A DNA stretch of 64,000 bases from Alkaliphilus flagellatus (GCF_018919215.1 NZ_JAHLQK010000001.1:652430-716429), one strand, 5' to 3'. Positions 36,034 through 45,404 are shown, counted from the first letter of the stretch. Numbers and translations: made by a program. The notes: generated by a model not told the origin, from the letters alone.

Positions 36034-37086
36034 ATGAAATATAAAAAAGCACTTGCAGGATTTTTATCCGTAACAATTGTATCTATTTCTGGATTTACAG
36101 TTTTTGCAAATAACACAGGAGATTTAAAAACTATAAATGATTCTGGGAATATTAAAGAAATTATGCCAATAAGCGAGAAACTAAATGAAGGACAAGAATC
36201 TTATTTTAATTCTTTTAGTGGAGTAGTAAAGGAAATAAGAGACTTTGAAGGTGTAGAAGGATCCCAATTTGTCCTAGTAGAAAATGAAGAAGGATCAATA
36301 GCAAATATAGTAATATCTAAGGATACTTATATTGTAAATGATGCTGAAATTGCTGTAGGATCTACAATAACTGGCTTTTATAAAGCTAATGCACCAATGA
36401 TTATGATTTATCCAGCACAATACAATGCTGAAGTTGTAGCTGTTGAAAACAAAGATCAAAATATTAAAGTTGATATTTTTAATAAAGATTTAATTAGCTC
36501 TGATAATTCATTAAAACTAAATATTTCTGATGATACAGAGATTATTTTAGAAGATGGGAAATCTTTTGAAGGCGACCTTGAAAATAGAAAACTTGTAGTA
36601 ACTTACGATGTTTCTACAAAAAGTATCCCTGCGCAAACTAATCCAATTAAAATAGTTGTACTGTTTGAAGAGCCAGTGCATCCTAATCTTGAGTTACCAG
36701 AAGAGGAAACAGGTACAGTAATAGGTGATGTTTCCACTATGAATATCGTTGTTAATGACAAGAAAATAGAGGCTCCATCAGCTTATACTAATGAAGATGG
36801 TACTGTTATGGTTCCACTTCGTGCAATTGCTGAGGCTTTGGAATTTGATATAAATTGGGATAACGAGTCGCAAAGTATTATGCTTGGCAAAGGAATTTCT
36901 TTAAAAGTAGGTGAGGATAACTATACTTATATGAAAACTTCTCCTATCAAATTAGGAACTGCTCCAGAATTAGTTGAAGGAACAACCTTCGTTCCACTAA
37001 GCTTCTTCAAGGAAGTAGTACGTATGAATAATGCATATGTGTTTGAGGGACAAATTGTAATAGATAATGCAGAAGTAATGGAGTAA
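36034..37086 (+). CDS. Secreted stalk-domain (copper amine oxidase N-terminal-like) protein
   Basis: 350 residues with a Sec signal peptide (MKYKKALAGFLSVTIVSISG-type, cleavage likely after VFA). The middle has two beta-rich repeats of unknown function. The C-terminal 100 residues are a stalk domain (Cu_amine_oxidN1): VPLRAIAEALEFDINWD, GTTFVPLSFFKEVV. Such domains project proteins from the clostridial surface; there is no amine oxidase activity implied. Start at ATG 36034 behind AAGGAGAG. A terminator follows. Confidence 0.85.
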   Translation: MKYKKALAGFLSVTIVSISGFTVFANNTGDLKTINDSGNIKEIMPISEKLNEGQESYFNSFSGVVKEIRDFEGVEGSQFVLVENEEGSIANIVISKDTYIVNDAEIAVGSTITGFYKANAPMIMIYPAQYNAEVVAVENKDQNIKVDIFNKDLISSDNSLKLNISDDTEIILEDGKSFEGDLENRKLVVTYDVSTKSIPAQTNPIKIVVLFEEPVHPNLELPEEETGTVIGDVSTMNIVVNDKKIEAPSAYTNEDGTVMVPLRAIAEALEFDINWDNESQSIMLGKGISLKVGEDNYTYMKTSPIKLGTAPELVEGTTFVPLSFFKEVVRMNNAYVFEGQIVIDNAEVME

Positions 37087-37142
37087 ACTGTTAATTAATT
37101 ACAGGATACTGTTATTGGTAAGTTAAAATTATAGAAATAAAT

Positions 37143-37185
37143 ATAAGCAGCTAATGAGAACCCCCTTTCATTAGTTGCTTATTTT
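37143..37185 (+). terminator. Terminator after the stalk-domain gene
   Basis: ATAAGCAGCTAATGA pairs with TCATTAGTTGCTTAT (one wobble), loop GAACCCCCTT-type, then TTTATATT. Confidence 0.75.
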
Positions 37186-37377
37186 ATATTTATATAAAGG
37201 TTTTAATAGTCATTTAAGGATGTTTAATATTTTTTTATGGAACTTGTAGAAATAGTAGTAATTTATATATTGAAATATTGTAATATTATGATATACTGAT
37301 ATAACATAATGTTTTATCATAAAATACAAAAATGCTGCGGCATTATAAAATTTACTTTATTGGAGGTTAGTATAGTT

Positions 37378-37605
37378 ATGAGTTTAGAAACTACAAAAAA
37401 GGTAGTAAAAAGAAAAGCCCAAGTTATAAAAGATGATTGTGTTGCTTGTGGAACTTGTGTAAATGTATGTCCAATAGAAGCAATAAAAATTATCGCTGGG
37501 GTATTTGCAGAAGTTGATCAATCTAAATGCGTCGGATGTTCCAAGTGTGTAAAAGAGTGTCCAGCTTCTGTAATAGAGATTATAACTAAGGAAGAGGTGA
37601 AATAG
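37378..37605 (+). CDS. 2[4Fe-4S] ferredoxin-type protein
   Basis: 75 residues with two complete [4Fe-4S] motifs, CVACGTCVNVCP and CVGCSKCVKECP. It starts at ATG 37378 behind TGGAGG; the longer upstream frame is not needed. The next gene, one base after its stop, encodes a membrane Fe-S protein, so the two probably pass electrons between cytosol and membrane. Partner enzyme unknown. Confidence 0.9.
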   Translation: MSLETTKKVVKRKAQVIKDDCVACGTCVNVCPIEAIKIIAGVFAEVDQSKCVGCSKCVKECPASVIEIITKEEVK

Positions 37606-37606
37606 T

Positions 37607-38200
37607 ATGACTAAAAAGAAAAAGAAGGCCTGGTATGAATATTTATATATTGTGTCATCCCTATATTTAATGCTTGGTTTGTTTAACATACTCTTTGCTT
37701 GGTTAGGGGTACTATGCTTTGCTATTCCACTAATTATTTCATTGAGTGGTGGAGGTAAAACTTATTGTAACCAATATTGTGGTCGAGGACAGTTATTATA
37801 TCTTCTTGGTACTAAATATAAATTATCAAGAAATAAACCTATTCCTAAGTTTTTAAGGTCAAAATGGTTTAGACACGGATTTTTAATTTTTTTTATGACT
37901 ATGTTTGCAAATATGCTTTTTAATACTTACCTAGTTTTTGCTGGAGCTAGAGGATTAAAACAAGTTATAACCTTACTTTGGACATGGAAGCTACCTTGGA
38001 ATTGGGTAAACACAAGCTTTGTTTCTCCATGGATAGCTCAATTCGCATTTGGGTTCTACAGTATGATGTTAACTTCAACAATAATAGGTATAATAACTAT
38101 GCTTTTATATAAGCCTCGCTCATGGTGTGTATATTGTCCTATGGGAACTATGACTCACGGTATTTCTATTTTAAAATATAAAAGTGGATCAACAAATTAA
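37607..38200 (+). CDS. NapH/RnfC-like membrane 4Fe-4S protein
   Basis: 197 residues with four or so membrane helices (about 14-43, 88-108, 140-165). Cysteine pairs CNQYCGRGQL and CVYCPMG at the membrane faces resemble the NapH/CcoG type polyferredoxin membrane proteins, though a classical ferredoxin domain is missing here and is supplied by the gene upstream. Likely a quinol- or ferredoxin-linked electron carrier; the pathway is inference. A terminator follows. Confidence 0.7.
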   Translation: MTKKKKKAWYEYLYIVSSLYLMLGLFNILFAWLGVLCFAIPLIISLSGGGKTYCNQYCGRGQLLYLLGTKYKLSRNKPIPKFLRSKWFRHGFLIFFMTMFANMLFNTYLVFAGARGLKQVITLLWTWKLPWNWVNTSFVSPWIAQFAFGFYSMMLTSTIIGIITMLLYKPRSWCVYCPMGTMTHGISILKYKSGSTN

Positions 38201-38222
38201 AGTAGACATAAATGAAAATATA

Positions 38223-38265
38223 AAAAACTGAAGTGGACTATTTTATCTAATCTGCTTCAGTTTTT
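38223..38265 (+). terminator. Terminator after the ferredoxin/NapH pair
   Basis: AAAAACTGAAG pairs with CTTCAGTTTTT and the stem continues inward with two wobbles; the T-run follows. Confidence 0.85.
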
Positions 38266-38354
38266 CAATTAGCAATATGAGTATAAATACTTGTATAATT
38301 ATTGTATATTTAGTATTATACTTATTTTAAATAAATGAAAAAAGGAGAGTTTTT

Positions 38355-38711
38355 ATGGAGGGATTTAATGTTGTTTTTCATATAAATGAATCAATAAAAT
38401 GGGCAATGTTACTAGCGAATGTAAGTAATCTAATTAAAGATTTAGGACAAGAAAATATTGTTATAAAAGTAGTTGCAAATGGAGCTGCAGTTGTAGACTA
38501 CATTTCTAATGATAATAAAGATAACAATGAATTGCTAAATAGAATAAGCGAACTTTGGAAATTAGGCGTAGATTTTATAGCATGTAAAAACTCTTTAGTA
38601 GGGAATAAAATAAACGAAAATTTACTACCTAAATTTGTTACGATAGTACCAGCAGGTGTAACAGAACTAGTTAAAAGACAGTCAGAGGGATATTCCTATA
38701 TTAGGCCTTAA
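38355..38711 (+). CDS. DsrE/DsrF-like family protein
   Basis: 118 residues of the DsrE/YchN fold: NVVFHINESIKWAMLLANVSN, VIKVVANGAAVVDYI, GVDFIACKNSL, IVPAGVTELVKRQSEGYSYI. The single cysteine in FIACKNSL is in the place of the sulfur-relay Cys of DsrE-type proteins. The family handles sulfur or redox chemistry in the cytosol, but most short members are uncharacterised. RBS AAAGGAG. Confidence 0.8.
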   Translation: MEGFNVVFHINESIKWAMLLANVSNLIKDLGQENIVIKVVANGAAVVDYISNDNKDNNELLNRISELWKLGVDFIACKNSLVGNKINENLLPKFVTIVPAGVTELVKRQSEGYSYIRP

Positions 38712-38830
38712 GTCAGATATATATTTCTAGTAAGCATAATTAAGGTTGGATGATTATGATGAATAGTATATTAATATAGTAATACAACAGTAGGATTAAA
38801 CTATACAACTAAGTGAAGGATTGATGTTTT

Positions 38831-39157
38831 GTGAATATAGTAGACTCAAATGAAGTTATAAAGAAACTAATAAATAGCAATAAGATGGTACTAGTGTACT
38901 TTGGAAGTAAGACTTGCGGTGTATGTAGTGCTATGAAACCAAAGGTAGATGAAGTTCTTAAAATATATCCTAAAATTAAGAGCATTCAAGTCGATGTAGA
39001 AAAATCGATGCAATTATCAGCAACCTATGATATTTTTACTATTCCTGCTATTCTTGTATTTATTGAAGGAAAAGAGACAATAAGAGAGGCTAGATATATT
39101 AGTATGCAAGATATAGAAGGAAAGATTTCAAGATACTACGACCTAATATTTGAGTAA
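38831..39157 (+). CDS. Thioredoxin family protein (CGVC active site)
   Basis: 108 residues with a thioredoxin fold and the active site TCGVCSAMKPK; the cis-Pro is in FTIPAILVF. CGVC instead of CGPC suggests a specialised redox partner. It starts with GTG 38831, preceded by GAAGGATT at a long spacing; no in-frame ATG gives a complete fold. Lies between a DsrE-like gene and a homocysteine methyltransferase, which hints at sulfur metabolism. Confidence 0.85.
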   Translation: MNIVDSNEVIKKLINSNKMVLVYFGSKTCGVCSAMKPKVDEVLKIYPKIKSIQVDVEKSMQLSATYDIFTIPAILVFIEGKETIREARYISMQDIEGKISRYYDLIFE

Positions 39158-39267
39158 TTCAACTTTACCATATTTGAAGTCTTACGCAAACTTTAATAAT
39201 GGCTTGGATTTTGATTTGGTTCATATATTGTCTTTAAAGAATTGTTTTCTTAGGAGCTGAATATGTA

Positions 39268-40131
39268 ATGATAAAGAATTTATTAGATAAAAAACAAAAC
39301 ATTTATTTAGACGGAGCTATGGGAACTAATCTTATGAAAATAAACAATAGAAGACTAGCAAACATGGAAACATTTAGCTTTTCTAATCCTGAATCGGTTA
39401 AAAAAGTGCATAGGGACTATCTTTTAGCAGGTAGCGATGTTATTTTAACCAATACCTTTGGTTGTAATCCTATTAGACTATCGGGTACTAATATAAATCC
39501 TAAAGAAGCTATTTTAAGAGGAATAAATATAGCTCAAAATGCCATTTCTTCTATAAATAATGAGGGAAAAAAATATATAGCTTTAGATATTGGTCCAATT
39601 GGAAAACCTATAGATGATAAAAATATTACTTCTAATGGTGTTTACGATATGTTCGCTATGCAGGCAGAATTAGGCACAGAAAATGGTTGCGATTTAATAT
39701 TTATAGAAACAATGTATAATTTAAATGAATTAATTATAGCGATAAAAGCTTCCAAAGATAATTCTAATCTTCCTATTTTCGCTAGTTTTATTTTGGGAAA
39801 AGATATGAAATTATACTCTGGTGAAGATATTTCTTTAATCATTAATATCTTAGAAAATCTACATGTAGATGCAATAGGGGTCAACTGTTCATTTGGATCC
39901 TTTGATTCAATTAAAATAATGAGTGAGATTACGAAGCTTGCATCATTTCCTTTAATTTGCAAACCTAATGCTGGCATGGTTATAAAAGATTCTGATTCTC
40001 ACGAGATAAATTCAACGAAGTTTTCTAATCATATGAAAAAAGTAAATGAGATGGGAGTTAATATTTTAGGAGGATGTTGTGGTACTGATTCAAATTATAT
40101 CAAAGATATGATAGCTGTTTGTGAGAAGTAA
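39268..40131 (+). CDS. Homocysteine S-methyltransferase family protein
   Basis: 287 residues, a single (beta/alpha)8 homocysteine-binding module as at the N-terminus of MetH. Zinc ligands Cys207 (GVNCSFG) and Cys270/Cys271 (GGCCGTD) are intact; DGAMGTNLM is the usual start. It transfers a methyl group to homocysteine to make methionine, but lacks folate, cobalamin and reactivation domains, so the methyl donor must come from a partner or a small molecule (betaine, S-methylmethionine). No RBS stands out (TTAGGAGC is close). Confidence 0.87.
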   Translation: MIKNLLDKKQNIYLDGAMGTNLMKINNRRLANMETFSFSNPESVKKVHRDYLLAGSDVILTNTFGCNPIRLSGTNINPKEAILRGINIAQNAISSINNEGKKYIALDIGPIGKPIDDKNITSNGVYDMFAMQAELGTENGCDLIFIETMYNLNELIIAIKASKDNSNLPIFASFILGKDMKLYSGEDISLIINILENLHVDAIGVNCSFGSFDSIKIMSEITKLASFPLICKPNAGMVIKDSDSHEINSTKFSNHMKKVNEMGVNILGGCCGTDSNYIKDMIAVCEK

Positions 40132-40167
40132 AAATATGCTATGAAAAAGGATTTGAAAAAATTAAAT

Positions 40168-40194
40168 ACTTACCCAATATGATTTGGTAAGTTT
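40168..40194 (+). terminator. Hairpin after the homocysteine methyltransferase gene
   Basis: ACTTACC pairs with GGTAAGT, with two further A-T pairs inside; the tail TTGTT is a weak T-run. Confidence 0.55.
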
Positions 40195-40354
40195 GTTAAA
40201 TAAGATATACAAAAGCACTGAGATTGCTAAAATTCCAGTGATTTTATTATAACTAAAATTACAAAGTGATATTCCGAAAGACAAAAATGTTTTAATTTAG
40301 TACAATATAGGTATAAAACTAATAAATCATCAATATTAGAGGAGATGATAAAAT

Positions 40355-40840
40355 ATGAAAAATATATATTTCTATCAAACAGATATTGGTAAGATATGTA
40401 TTATAGAAAATGGAACAGAAATTACTAATTTGTATTTTGATAAGGGGATTATACCAAATGATGCAAAGATAAATGAAACTGAATTACTAAAAGAGGCAAA
40501 GCAACAGCTGGATGATTATTTGGCAGGAAGGATAAAAAATTTTGATCTTCCACTTGCACCTGTCGGTACAGAGTTTCAGCAAAAAGTTTGGAGAACTTTA
40601 CAGGATATTCCTTATGGCGAAACTCGTAGCTATGGTGAAATTGCAAAGAATATCGGTAAGCCAAAGGCATCTCGTGCTATAGGTATGGCAAATAATAAAA
40701 ATCCTATTCTTATATTTATTCCTTGCCATCGCATTATTGGCACAAATGGTAAGCTTACTGGATATGCAGGTGGTCTTGAAGTAAAAGAGTTTCTTTTAAA
40801 TAAGGAAAAAGCTAATGCTAGAAAACAGATAAAGGATTGA
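40355..40840 (+). CDS. ogt: Methylated-DNA--[protein]-cysteine S-methyltransferase (second copy)
   Basis: 161 residues with the acceptor Cys in IPCHRIIG and the DNA-binding segment GTEFQQKVWRTLQDIPYGET. Only moderate identity with the copy at 15179, so these are old paralogues and not a recent duplication. It repairs O6-alkylguanine. RBS AGAGGAGATG. Slightly less AT-rich in places than its neighbours. Confidence 0.93.
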   Translation: MKNIYFYQTDIGKICIIENGTEITNLYFDKGIIPNDAKINETELLKEAKQQLDDYLAGRIKNFDLPLAPVGTEFQQKVWRTLQDIPYGETRSYGEIAKNIGKPKASRAIGMANNKNPILIFIPCHRIIGTNGKLTGYAGGLEVKEFLLNKEKANARKQIKD

Positions 40841-41000
40841 ATATTTAAAGATCATTTAGTAAAAAATACATTAAAAGAATCTGAATCTAAGATAGTTTTT
40901 TAAATTGAAGAGAATAAAAGACTAAAACTAAAAAGAAAATAAATATAAAATAAGCATATTGTAAAAAATATGCTCATCTTAATTTATAGGTGGTAGAAAA

Positions 41001-41711
41001 TTGAAATACAGAAAAAAAGAATTATTTCTAAAGATATTATTAATAACAATTTGTATATTATATATATTATTCTTATATATAGACATTTTTAATATACAAG
41101 ATTTTATATCGTCAGATATACTGAAATACATATCAATAATATTTTGCTTCCTAATAACTCTTATTTTAGGAGAAAATTGTCTTGATAAAAAAGATATATC
41201 TTTGCTCCAAACTGGATTGTTCATTACAGTTTTTGCGGATTTATTTCTTCTTATTTTAGATTATTATATTTTAGGAATAACTCTTTTTTGTTTTGTTCAA
41301 ATAATTTACTACATTAGATATAAAGGATATAGAGATTCTTTTACTATTGTTAGATTTATCATTATATTTTTATTTATAATGGCGGTTTATTTCACATTAA
41401 ATATATTTATTATAAAAATTGATTTTATATTAGCAATAGCATTCTTTTATTCTATATGTTTAATGACTAGTACTATAGAAGCAATCAAAGCTTTCAAAAA
41501 TAATTTATATCCATATCCAAATAACTATATGGTACTATGGGGTATGATTTTTTTCTTTTTATGTGATATAAATGTGGCTATATCTAATTTAACTAGAGAA
41601 ATTTTCGTACCGCTATATAATATTTCTATCCTACTAATATGGTTTTTTTATTTACCTTCCCAAATTCTACTCTCCATAAGTGGTAATAAATTTAAAGAAA
41701 ATAAGAAATAA
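41001..41711 (+). CDS. YhhN-like membrane protein (lysoplasmalogenase family candidate)
   Basis: 236 residues, eight hydrophobic segments. The pattern FADLFLLILDYY, CDINVAISNL and the terminal IWFFYLPSQILLSIS resembles the YhhN/TMEM86 family with its conserved acidic residues and final Trp/Tyr-Gln motif. Clostridia contain plasmalogens, so lysoplasmalogenase activity would make sense, but the match is by pattern only. TTG start behind AGGTGG. Convergent with the threonine-synthase-like gene. Confidence 0.6.
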   Translation: MKYRKKELFLKILLITICILYILFLYIDIFNIQDFISSDILKYISIIFCFLITLILGENCLDKKDISLLQTGLFITVFADLFLLILDYYILGITLFCFVQIIYYIRYKGYRDSFTIVRFIIIFLFIMAVYFTLNIFIIKIDFILAIAFFYSICLMTSTIEAIKAFKNNLYPYPNNYMVLWGMIFFFLCDINVAISNLTREIFVPLYNISILLIWFFYLPSQILLSISGNKFKENKK

Positions 41712-41740
41712 ATATACCAAATTACAGTTTTTAAGCGTTA

Positions 41741-41795
41741 CCAAAGTAAAATCCCCCTCGATACTTTAGGTGAGAAGGATTTACTTTGTGGTTTG
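41741..41795. terminator. Bidirectional terminator between convergent genes
   Basis: CCAAAGTAAAATCC pairs with GGATTTACTTTGTGG (one bulge on each side) between the 3' ends of two convergent genes. Confidence 0.65.
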
Positions 41796-41799
41796 AAAG

Positions 41800-42921
41800 T
41801 TAATCGGCTTTTAATCCAGCACCACATAGTGGTAATATTACCTTACCATTTATTTTGTGATTGTATTTTTCGTAATAATCAAAAAAACCTGCAAAGGTAG
41901 CGGCTGTAGTAGGCTCTACATAAAACCCTTTTTCAGCTAAGTATTTTCTTGCTTCAACAATCTTATTCTCTGGTGCAATAATGATTTCTCCATGGGTATC
42001 CCGAATAGCCTCCAGTATTTGTTTTCCTCTCTTTGGCTCTGCGATAGCAATACCTTCAGCTAAAGTTCCTGTGTTAATAACTTCTTTTACGGTAGTTTCA
42101 CCTGCATTAAAAGCCTTGTATATTGGGGCGCAACCTTCAGATTGAACAGCTACAATTCTGGGCATTTTTGAAATAAGATGTGCTTCCAGTAGTTCTTTAA
42201 AACCATAGTATGAGCCTAGAAGCAAAGTTCCGTTGCCGACAGGTATTACTAAAGTATCTGGTATTTTTCCATTTAATTGCTCATAGATTTCATAGGCGTA
42301 GGTTTTAGTGCCTTCATAGAAAAAGGGATTATAAACATGACTAGCATAAAACCCTTCACCAGACTCCACTGCGGCTAAGGCGGCTTTGGCAGTATCTTCT
42401 CGTGTTCCTTTAATTAAATGAACTTTTGCACCATGTGATGAGATTTGCTTAACTTTTTTTGAAGATGTATTTTCAGGCACATAAATGTCGCATTCAATAC
42501 CTGCTCTATTTGCATATGCGGCTATAGAAGTGCCTGCATTACCACTGCTGTCCTGGATAACTTTCTTTATTCCTAGTTCCTTTGCTTTTGAAATCAAAAC
42601 AACAGCACCTCTATCCTTAAAGGATAAAGTCGGCATCAAATAGTCGACCTTGACTAATAAATCCGGATTGTCTTTTTCTAATGCAACAATAGGGCTTAAA
42701 CCTTCTCCCATTGAAATATCTTTCCATGAGCTAAAGTTATCATTAAAAGGTAGTGCTTTTATATACCTAAACAAGCTCCACTCTGCTCTTAGTATATTTT
42801 TATCTGAAAACTGAAAGTTAGACTTTTCAAGGTCCAATAGGCCTCCGCATTCACAGCGAAATGCCAGTGATGTAGGGTTATACTTTTTACCACATTCATG
42901 ACATACATAGTTAATTGGCAT
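41800..42921 (-). CDS. thrC: Threonine synthase-like PLP enzyme
   Basis: 373 residues, fold-type II PLP enzyme. The N-terminus has a zinc-ribbon (Cys7, Cys10, Cys23, Cys25), then the PLP lysine Lys102 in LSFKDRG, the SSGNAGTS phosphate/substrate loop, and VGNGTLLLG for PLP phosphate binding. Threonine synthase makes threonine from O-phosphohomoserine; zinc-ribbon homologues also include enzymes with other beta/gamma-replacement chemistry, so the exact substrate is not certain. Weak RBS GGAGATG. Separated from pruA by a terminator. Confidence 0.78.
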   Translation of the reverse strand: MPINYVCHECGKKYNPTSLAFRCECGGLLDLEKSNFQFSDKNILRAEWSLFRYIKALPFNDNFSSWKDISMGEGLSPIVALEKDNPDLLVKVDYLMPTLSFKDRGAVVLISKAKELGIKKVIQDSSGNAGTSIAAYANRAGIECDIYVPENTSSKKVKQISSHGAKVHLIKGTREDTAKAALAAVESGEGFYASHVYNPFFYEGTKTYAYEIYEQLNGKIPDTLVIPVGNGTLLLGSYYGFKELLEAHLISKMPRIVAVQSEGCAPIYKAFNAGETTVKEVINTGTLAEGIAIAEPKRGKQILEAIRDTHGEIIIAPENKIVEARKYLAEKGFYVEPTTAATFAGFFDYYEKYNHKINGKVILPLCGAGLKAD

Positions 42922-42950
42922 TTAATCATCTCCTATTAAATATCATATAA

Positions 42951-42978
42951 AAACCAACTTGGAAAATCAAGTTGGTTT
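42951..42978 (-). terminator. Terminator of the lrp-pruA operon
   Basis: AAACCAACTT pairs with AAGTTGGTTT around GATTTTCC on the minus strand, followed by TTATATG. Confidence 0.8.
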
Positions 42979-43012
42979 ATCATAGATAATATTAATTTAG
43001 GATAAATTGTAA

Positions 43013-44605
43013 TTAACTAAGATTTTCTTTAATGACCCTCGGACTCATCCAACGGATCAAGTTTAATTTAGAGCCTGCTTTATCATTAGTGCCGGATAGT
43101 CTGGCGCCTCCAAAGGGTTGCTGTCCTACTATTGCTCCTGTTGGTTTATCATTTATATAAAAATTACCTGCAGTATGAACCAATTCTTTTTCACATTCTG
43201 CTATTGCATACCTATCTTTTGCATAAATTGAACCTGTTAGCCCATATTTAGATGTATTATTGCATAATTTAAGAGTATCTAGATAATCCTCGTCATCGTA
43301 TATATACACAGTTAAAACTGGTCCAAATATTTCTTCCTCCATAGTCTTAAAATGTGGGTTATTAGTTACTATTACAGTAGGTTCTACAAAATAACCGACA
43401 CTGTCATCGCATTTACCTCCAAAAAGTATTTCTGCTTCTGTGGAATGCTGAGCAAATTCAATATATTCCTTCACTGTATCAAAGGATTTTTTATCAATAA
43501 CTGCTCCCATAAAATTAGTGAAATCTTCCACACTTCCTACCTTTACATTATTAACTTTTTCTAGTAGGTTTTCTTTAATGGATGGCCATAAGCTTCTTGC
43601 TATGTAGGCTCTGGATGCTGCAGAACATTTTTGTCCTTGATACTCAAAAGCCCCCTCTAGAAGGCCTCGTGACACAGCTTCTACATTGGCAGAGTCGTGG
43701 ACAATAACATAATTTTTACCTCCTGTTTCTCCTACAATTCTTGGAAAGGTTTTATAATTAGATATATTATTTCCTATTGTTGTCCACATACTTTGGAACA
43801 CTTTTGTTGAACCGGTAAAATGTATTCCGCTAAGGTTTTCATTAACCATAACAGTATCCCCTATATCTTTAGGATTTCCGGGAATAAAGTTTATAACACC
43901 ATCTGGCAAACCTGCTTCCTGAAATAATTTATAGATCATATATGATGAATAGACTGCATTAGATGCAGGTTTCCATACAACAGTGTTACCAGTTATTGCT
44001 GGAGCCCCAACAAGATTACTACCTATAGCAGTAAAATTAAAAGGAGACACGGCAAAAATAAATCCTTCGAGAGGCCTATACTCCATTCTATTCCATACAG
44101 ATTTTGTAGATATAGGCTGTTCACTGTATATTTGATGTAAGCAAACTGCGTTATATCTCATAAAATCTACTAATTCACATGCTGAATCTATTTCAGCTTG
44201 TTTAAAAGTTTTGCTTTGAGAAAGCATAGTAGCAGCATTAAGTTTGGCCCTCCAAGGCCCGGAGGCTAATTCAGCAGCCTTTAAAAATATGGCTACTCTG
44301 GATTCCCAATGTAATTTTTCCCAATTAATTTTTGCTTTTAATGCCTCTCTAATGGCCATTTCAACTTCTTCTTTTCCTGCTTTATGATATTCTCCTATTA
44401 TCTTTTTATTATCATGGGGAATTATACATTGTCCTTTATTGCCAGTACGTATTTCTTTACCTCCTATTATAACAGGTATATCAATAAATGAAGATTTTAT
44501 ATGTGACAATTCATTTTCAAGCTTCACTCTTTCGGGGCTTCCTGGTAAATACTTTAATACTTTTTCGTTTTTAAAATTCAGCTCTTTTGAAATGTTATTA
44601 TTCAT
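43013..44605 (-). CDS. pruA: L-glutamate gamma-semialdehyde (P5C) dehydrogenase
   Basis: 530 residues, aldehyde dehydrogenase superfamily with the PruA/RocA type features: catalytic Cys327 in QGQKCSAAS, general base Glu293 in VGETGGKN, NAD-binding HFTGSTKVF. It oxidises P5C/glutamate semialdehyde to glutamate using NAD. No proline dehydrogenase lies beside it, so P5C would come from ornithine or from a proline pathway elsewhere. It is 20 bases after an Lrp-type regulator gene and shares its transcript. Confidence 0.92.
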   Translation of the reverse strand: MNNNISKELNFKNEKVLKYLPGSPERVKLENELSHIKSSFIDIPVIIGGKEIRTGNKGQCIIPHDNKKIIGEYHKAGKEEVEMAIREALKAKINWEKLHWESRVAIFLKAAELASGPWRAKLNAATMLSQSKTFKQAEIDSACELVDFMRYNAVCLHQIYSEQPISTKSVWNRMEYRPLEGFIFAVSPFNFTAIGSNLVGAPAITGNTVVWKPASNAVYSSYMIYKLFQEAGLPDGVINFIPGNPKDIGDTVMVNENLSGIHFTGSTKVFQSMWTTIGNNISNYKTFPRIVGETGGKNYVIVHDSANVEAVSRGLLEGAFEYQGQKCSAASRAYIARSLWPSIKENLLEKVNNVKVGSVEDFTNFMGAVIDKKSFDTVKEYIEFAQHSTEAEILFGGKCDDSVGYFVEPTVIVTNNPHFKTMEEEIFGPVLTVYIYDDEDYLDTLKLCNNTSKYGLTGSIYAKDRYAIAECEKELVHTAGNFYINDKPTGAIVGQQPFGGARLSGTNDKAGSKLNLIRWMSPRVIKENLS

Positions 44606-44624
44606 AGACCTATCCCCTTTATAT

Positions 44625-45071
44625 TTATAATTGTTGGTTTTTATTTGCTTCTGATAATATAAGCATAGTAAAAGTATCTGACATACCTTCGATTTTCAAT
44701 AGTTCATCATGAAGCAGAGTCACCTGTTCTGTTAGACCTGCTCTAATTTTAAGCATTATGCACCATTGTCCAGTAATCCTATAGCATTTTTCTATAGTGA
44801 GCCCTTCAATCTTTAAATTTATTACCTGCTCCATAATTTCTTTAAAGTCTGATGTCCTTACATTAATAAATACAATAGCTCCAATACCCTGACCAACTTT
44901 ACTCCAATTGATTTCTGTATTATAGTTTTTTATTATTTTATTTTGCTCTAGTTTAGAGACCCTTTGATGTATGGCAGGTCTTGACATATTTAGTCTTTTA
45001 CCTATTTCTTCATGGGACATTCTACCGTTATTTTCTAGAAGTTCTAGAATTTTTATATCTATTTCATCCAT
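44625..45071 (-). CDS. Lrp/AsnC family transcriptional regulator
   Basis: 148 residues: N-terminal winged helix (IKILELLENNGRMSHEEIGKRL, then MSRPAIHQRVSKLE) and a C-terminal RAM effector domain (VEKCYRITGQWC-like IEKCYRITGQWCIMLKI). It likely senses an amino acid and controls the pruA gene just downstream and its own promoter. RBS GGGAGGG. Confidence 0.92.
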   Translation of the reverse strand: MDEIDIKILELLENNGRMSHEEIGKRLNMSRPAIHQRVSKLEQNKIIKNYNTEINWSKVGQGIGAIVFINVRTSDFKEIMEQVINLKIEGLTIEKCYRITGQWCIMLKIRAGLTEQVTLLHDELLKIEGMSDTFTMLILSEANKNQQL

Positions 45072-45302
45072 AAAATCCCTCCCTTTGTGACTATATTATA
45101 TGAATAATTTTAATATTACAACTATTAGATTTAAATACAACAAAAATATTACGAATAGTAATTTTGCTATAATTAATATATGGGTAACTTTTTACTTACT
45201 TTTATAATCAAAGTCATATACCTTTACTTTATAAATATATATGATAAAATTACTTCAGACTCAGTTCAGTAATATGAATTTAAATTGATAGGAGGATTAT
45301 GT
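45072..45302. other. AT-rich intergenic stretch
   Basis: Between the divergent Lrp gene and the small ORF at 45303. It must hold promoters for both directions; candidates such as TATAAT near 45170 exist but I cannot choose with confidence. No further gene seen. Confidence 0.3.
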
Positions 45303-45404
45303 ATGAAATATACAACAAAACGTACTGCCCACCTAGGCTCTGTGCAAAGACAACATGAAGCAGAGGGAACAAGTCTTGTTCAGAGCCGAATTTTATTAGA
45401 TTAA
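45303..45404 (+). CDS. Possible 33-residue leader-type ORF
   Basis: A short ORF, ATG behind AGGAGG (45292-45297 region), coding 33 residues beginning MKYTTKRTAHLGSVQ. No homologue is recognised. Its sequence contains GGCTCTG (45336-45342), complementary to CAGAGCC (45381-45387), and GCAAAGAC (45344-45351), complementary to GTCTTTGC (45429-45436). The two pairings cross, so they exclude each other or make a pseudoknot. This layout resembles translated leaders, but no T-run follows and the peptide may simply be spurious. Confidence 0.4.
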   Translation: MKYTTKRTAHLGSVQRQHEAEGTSLVQSRILLD

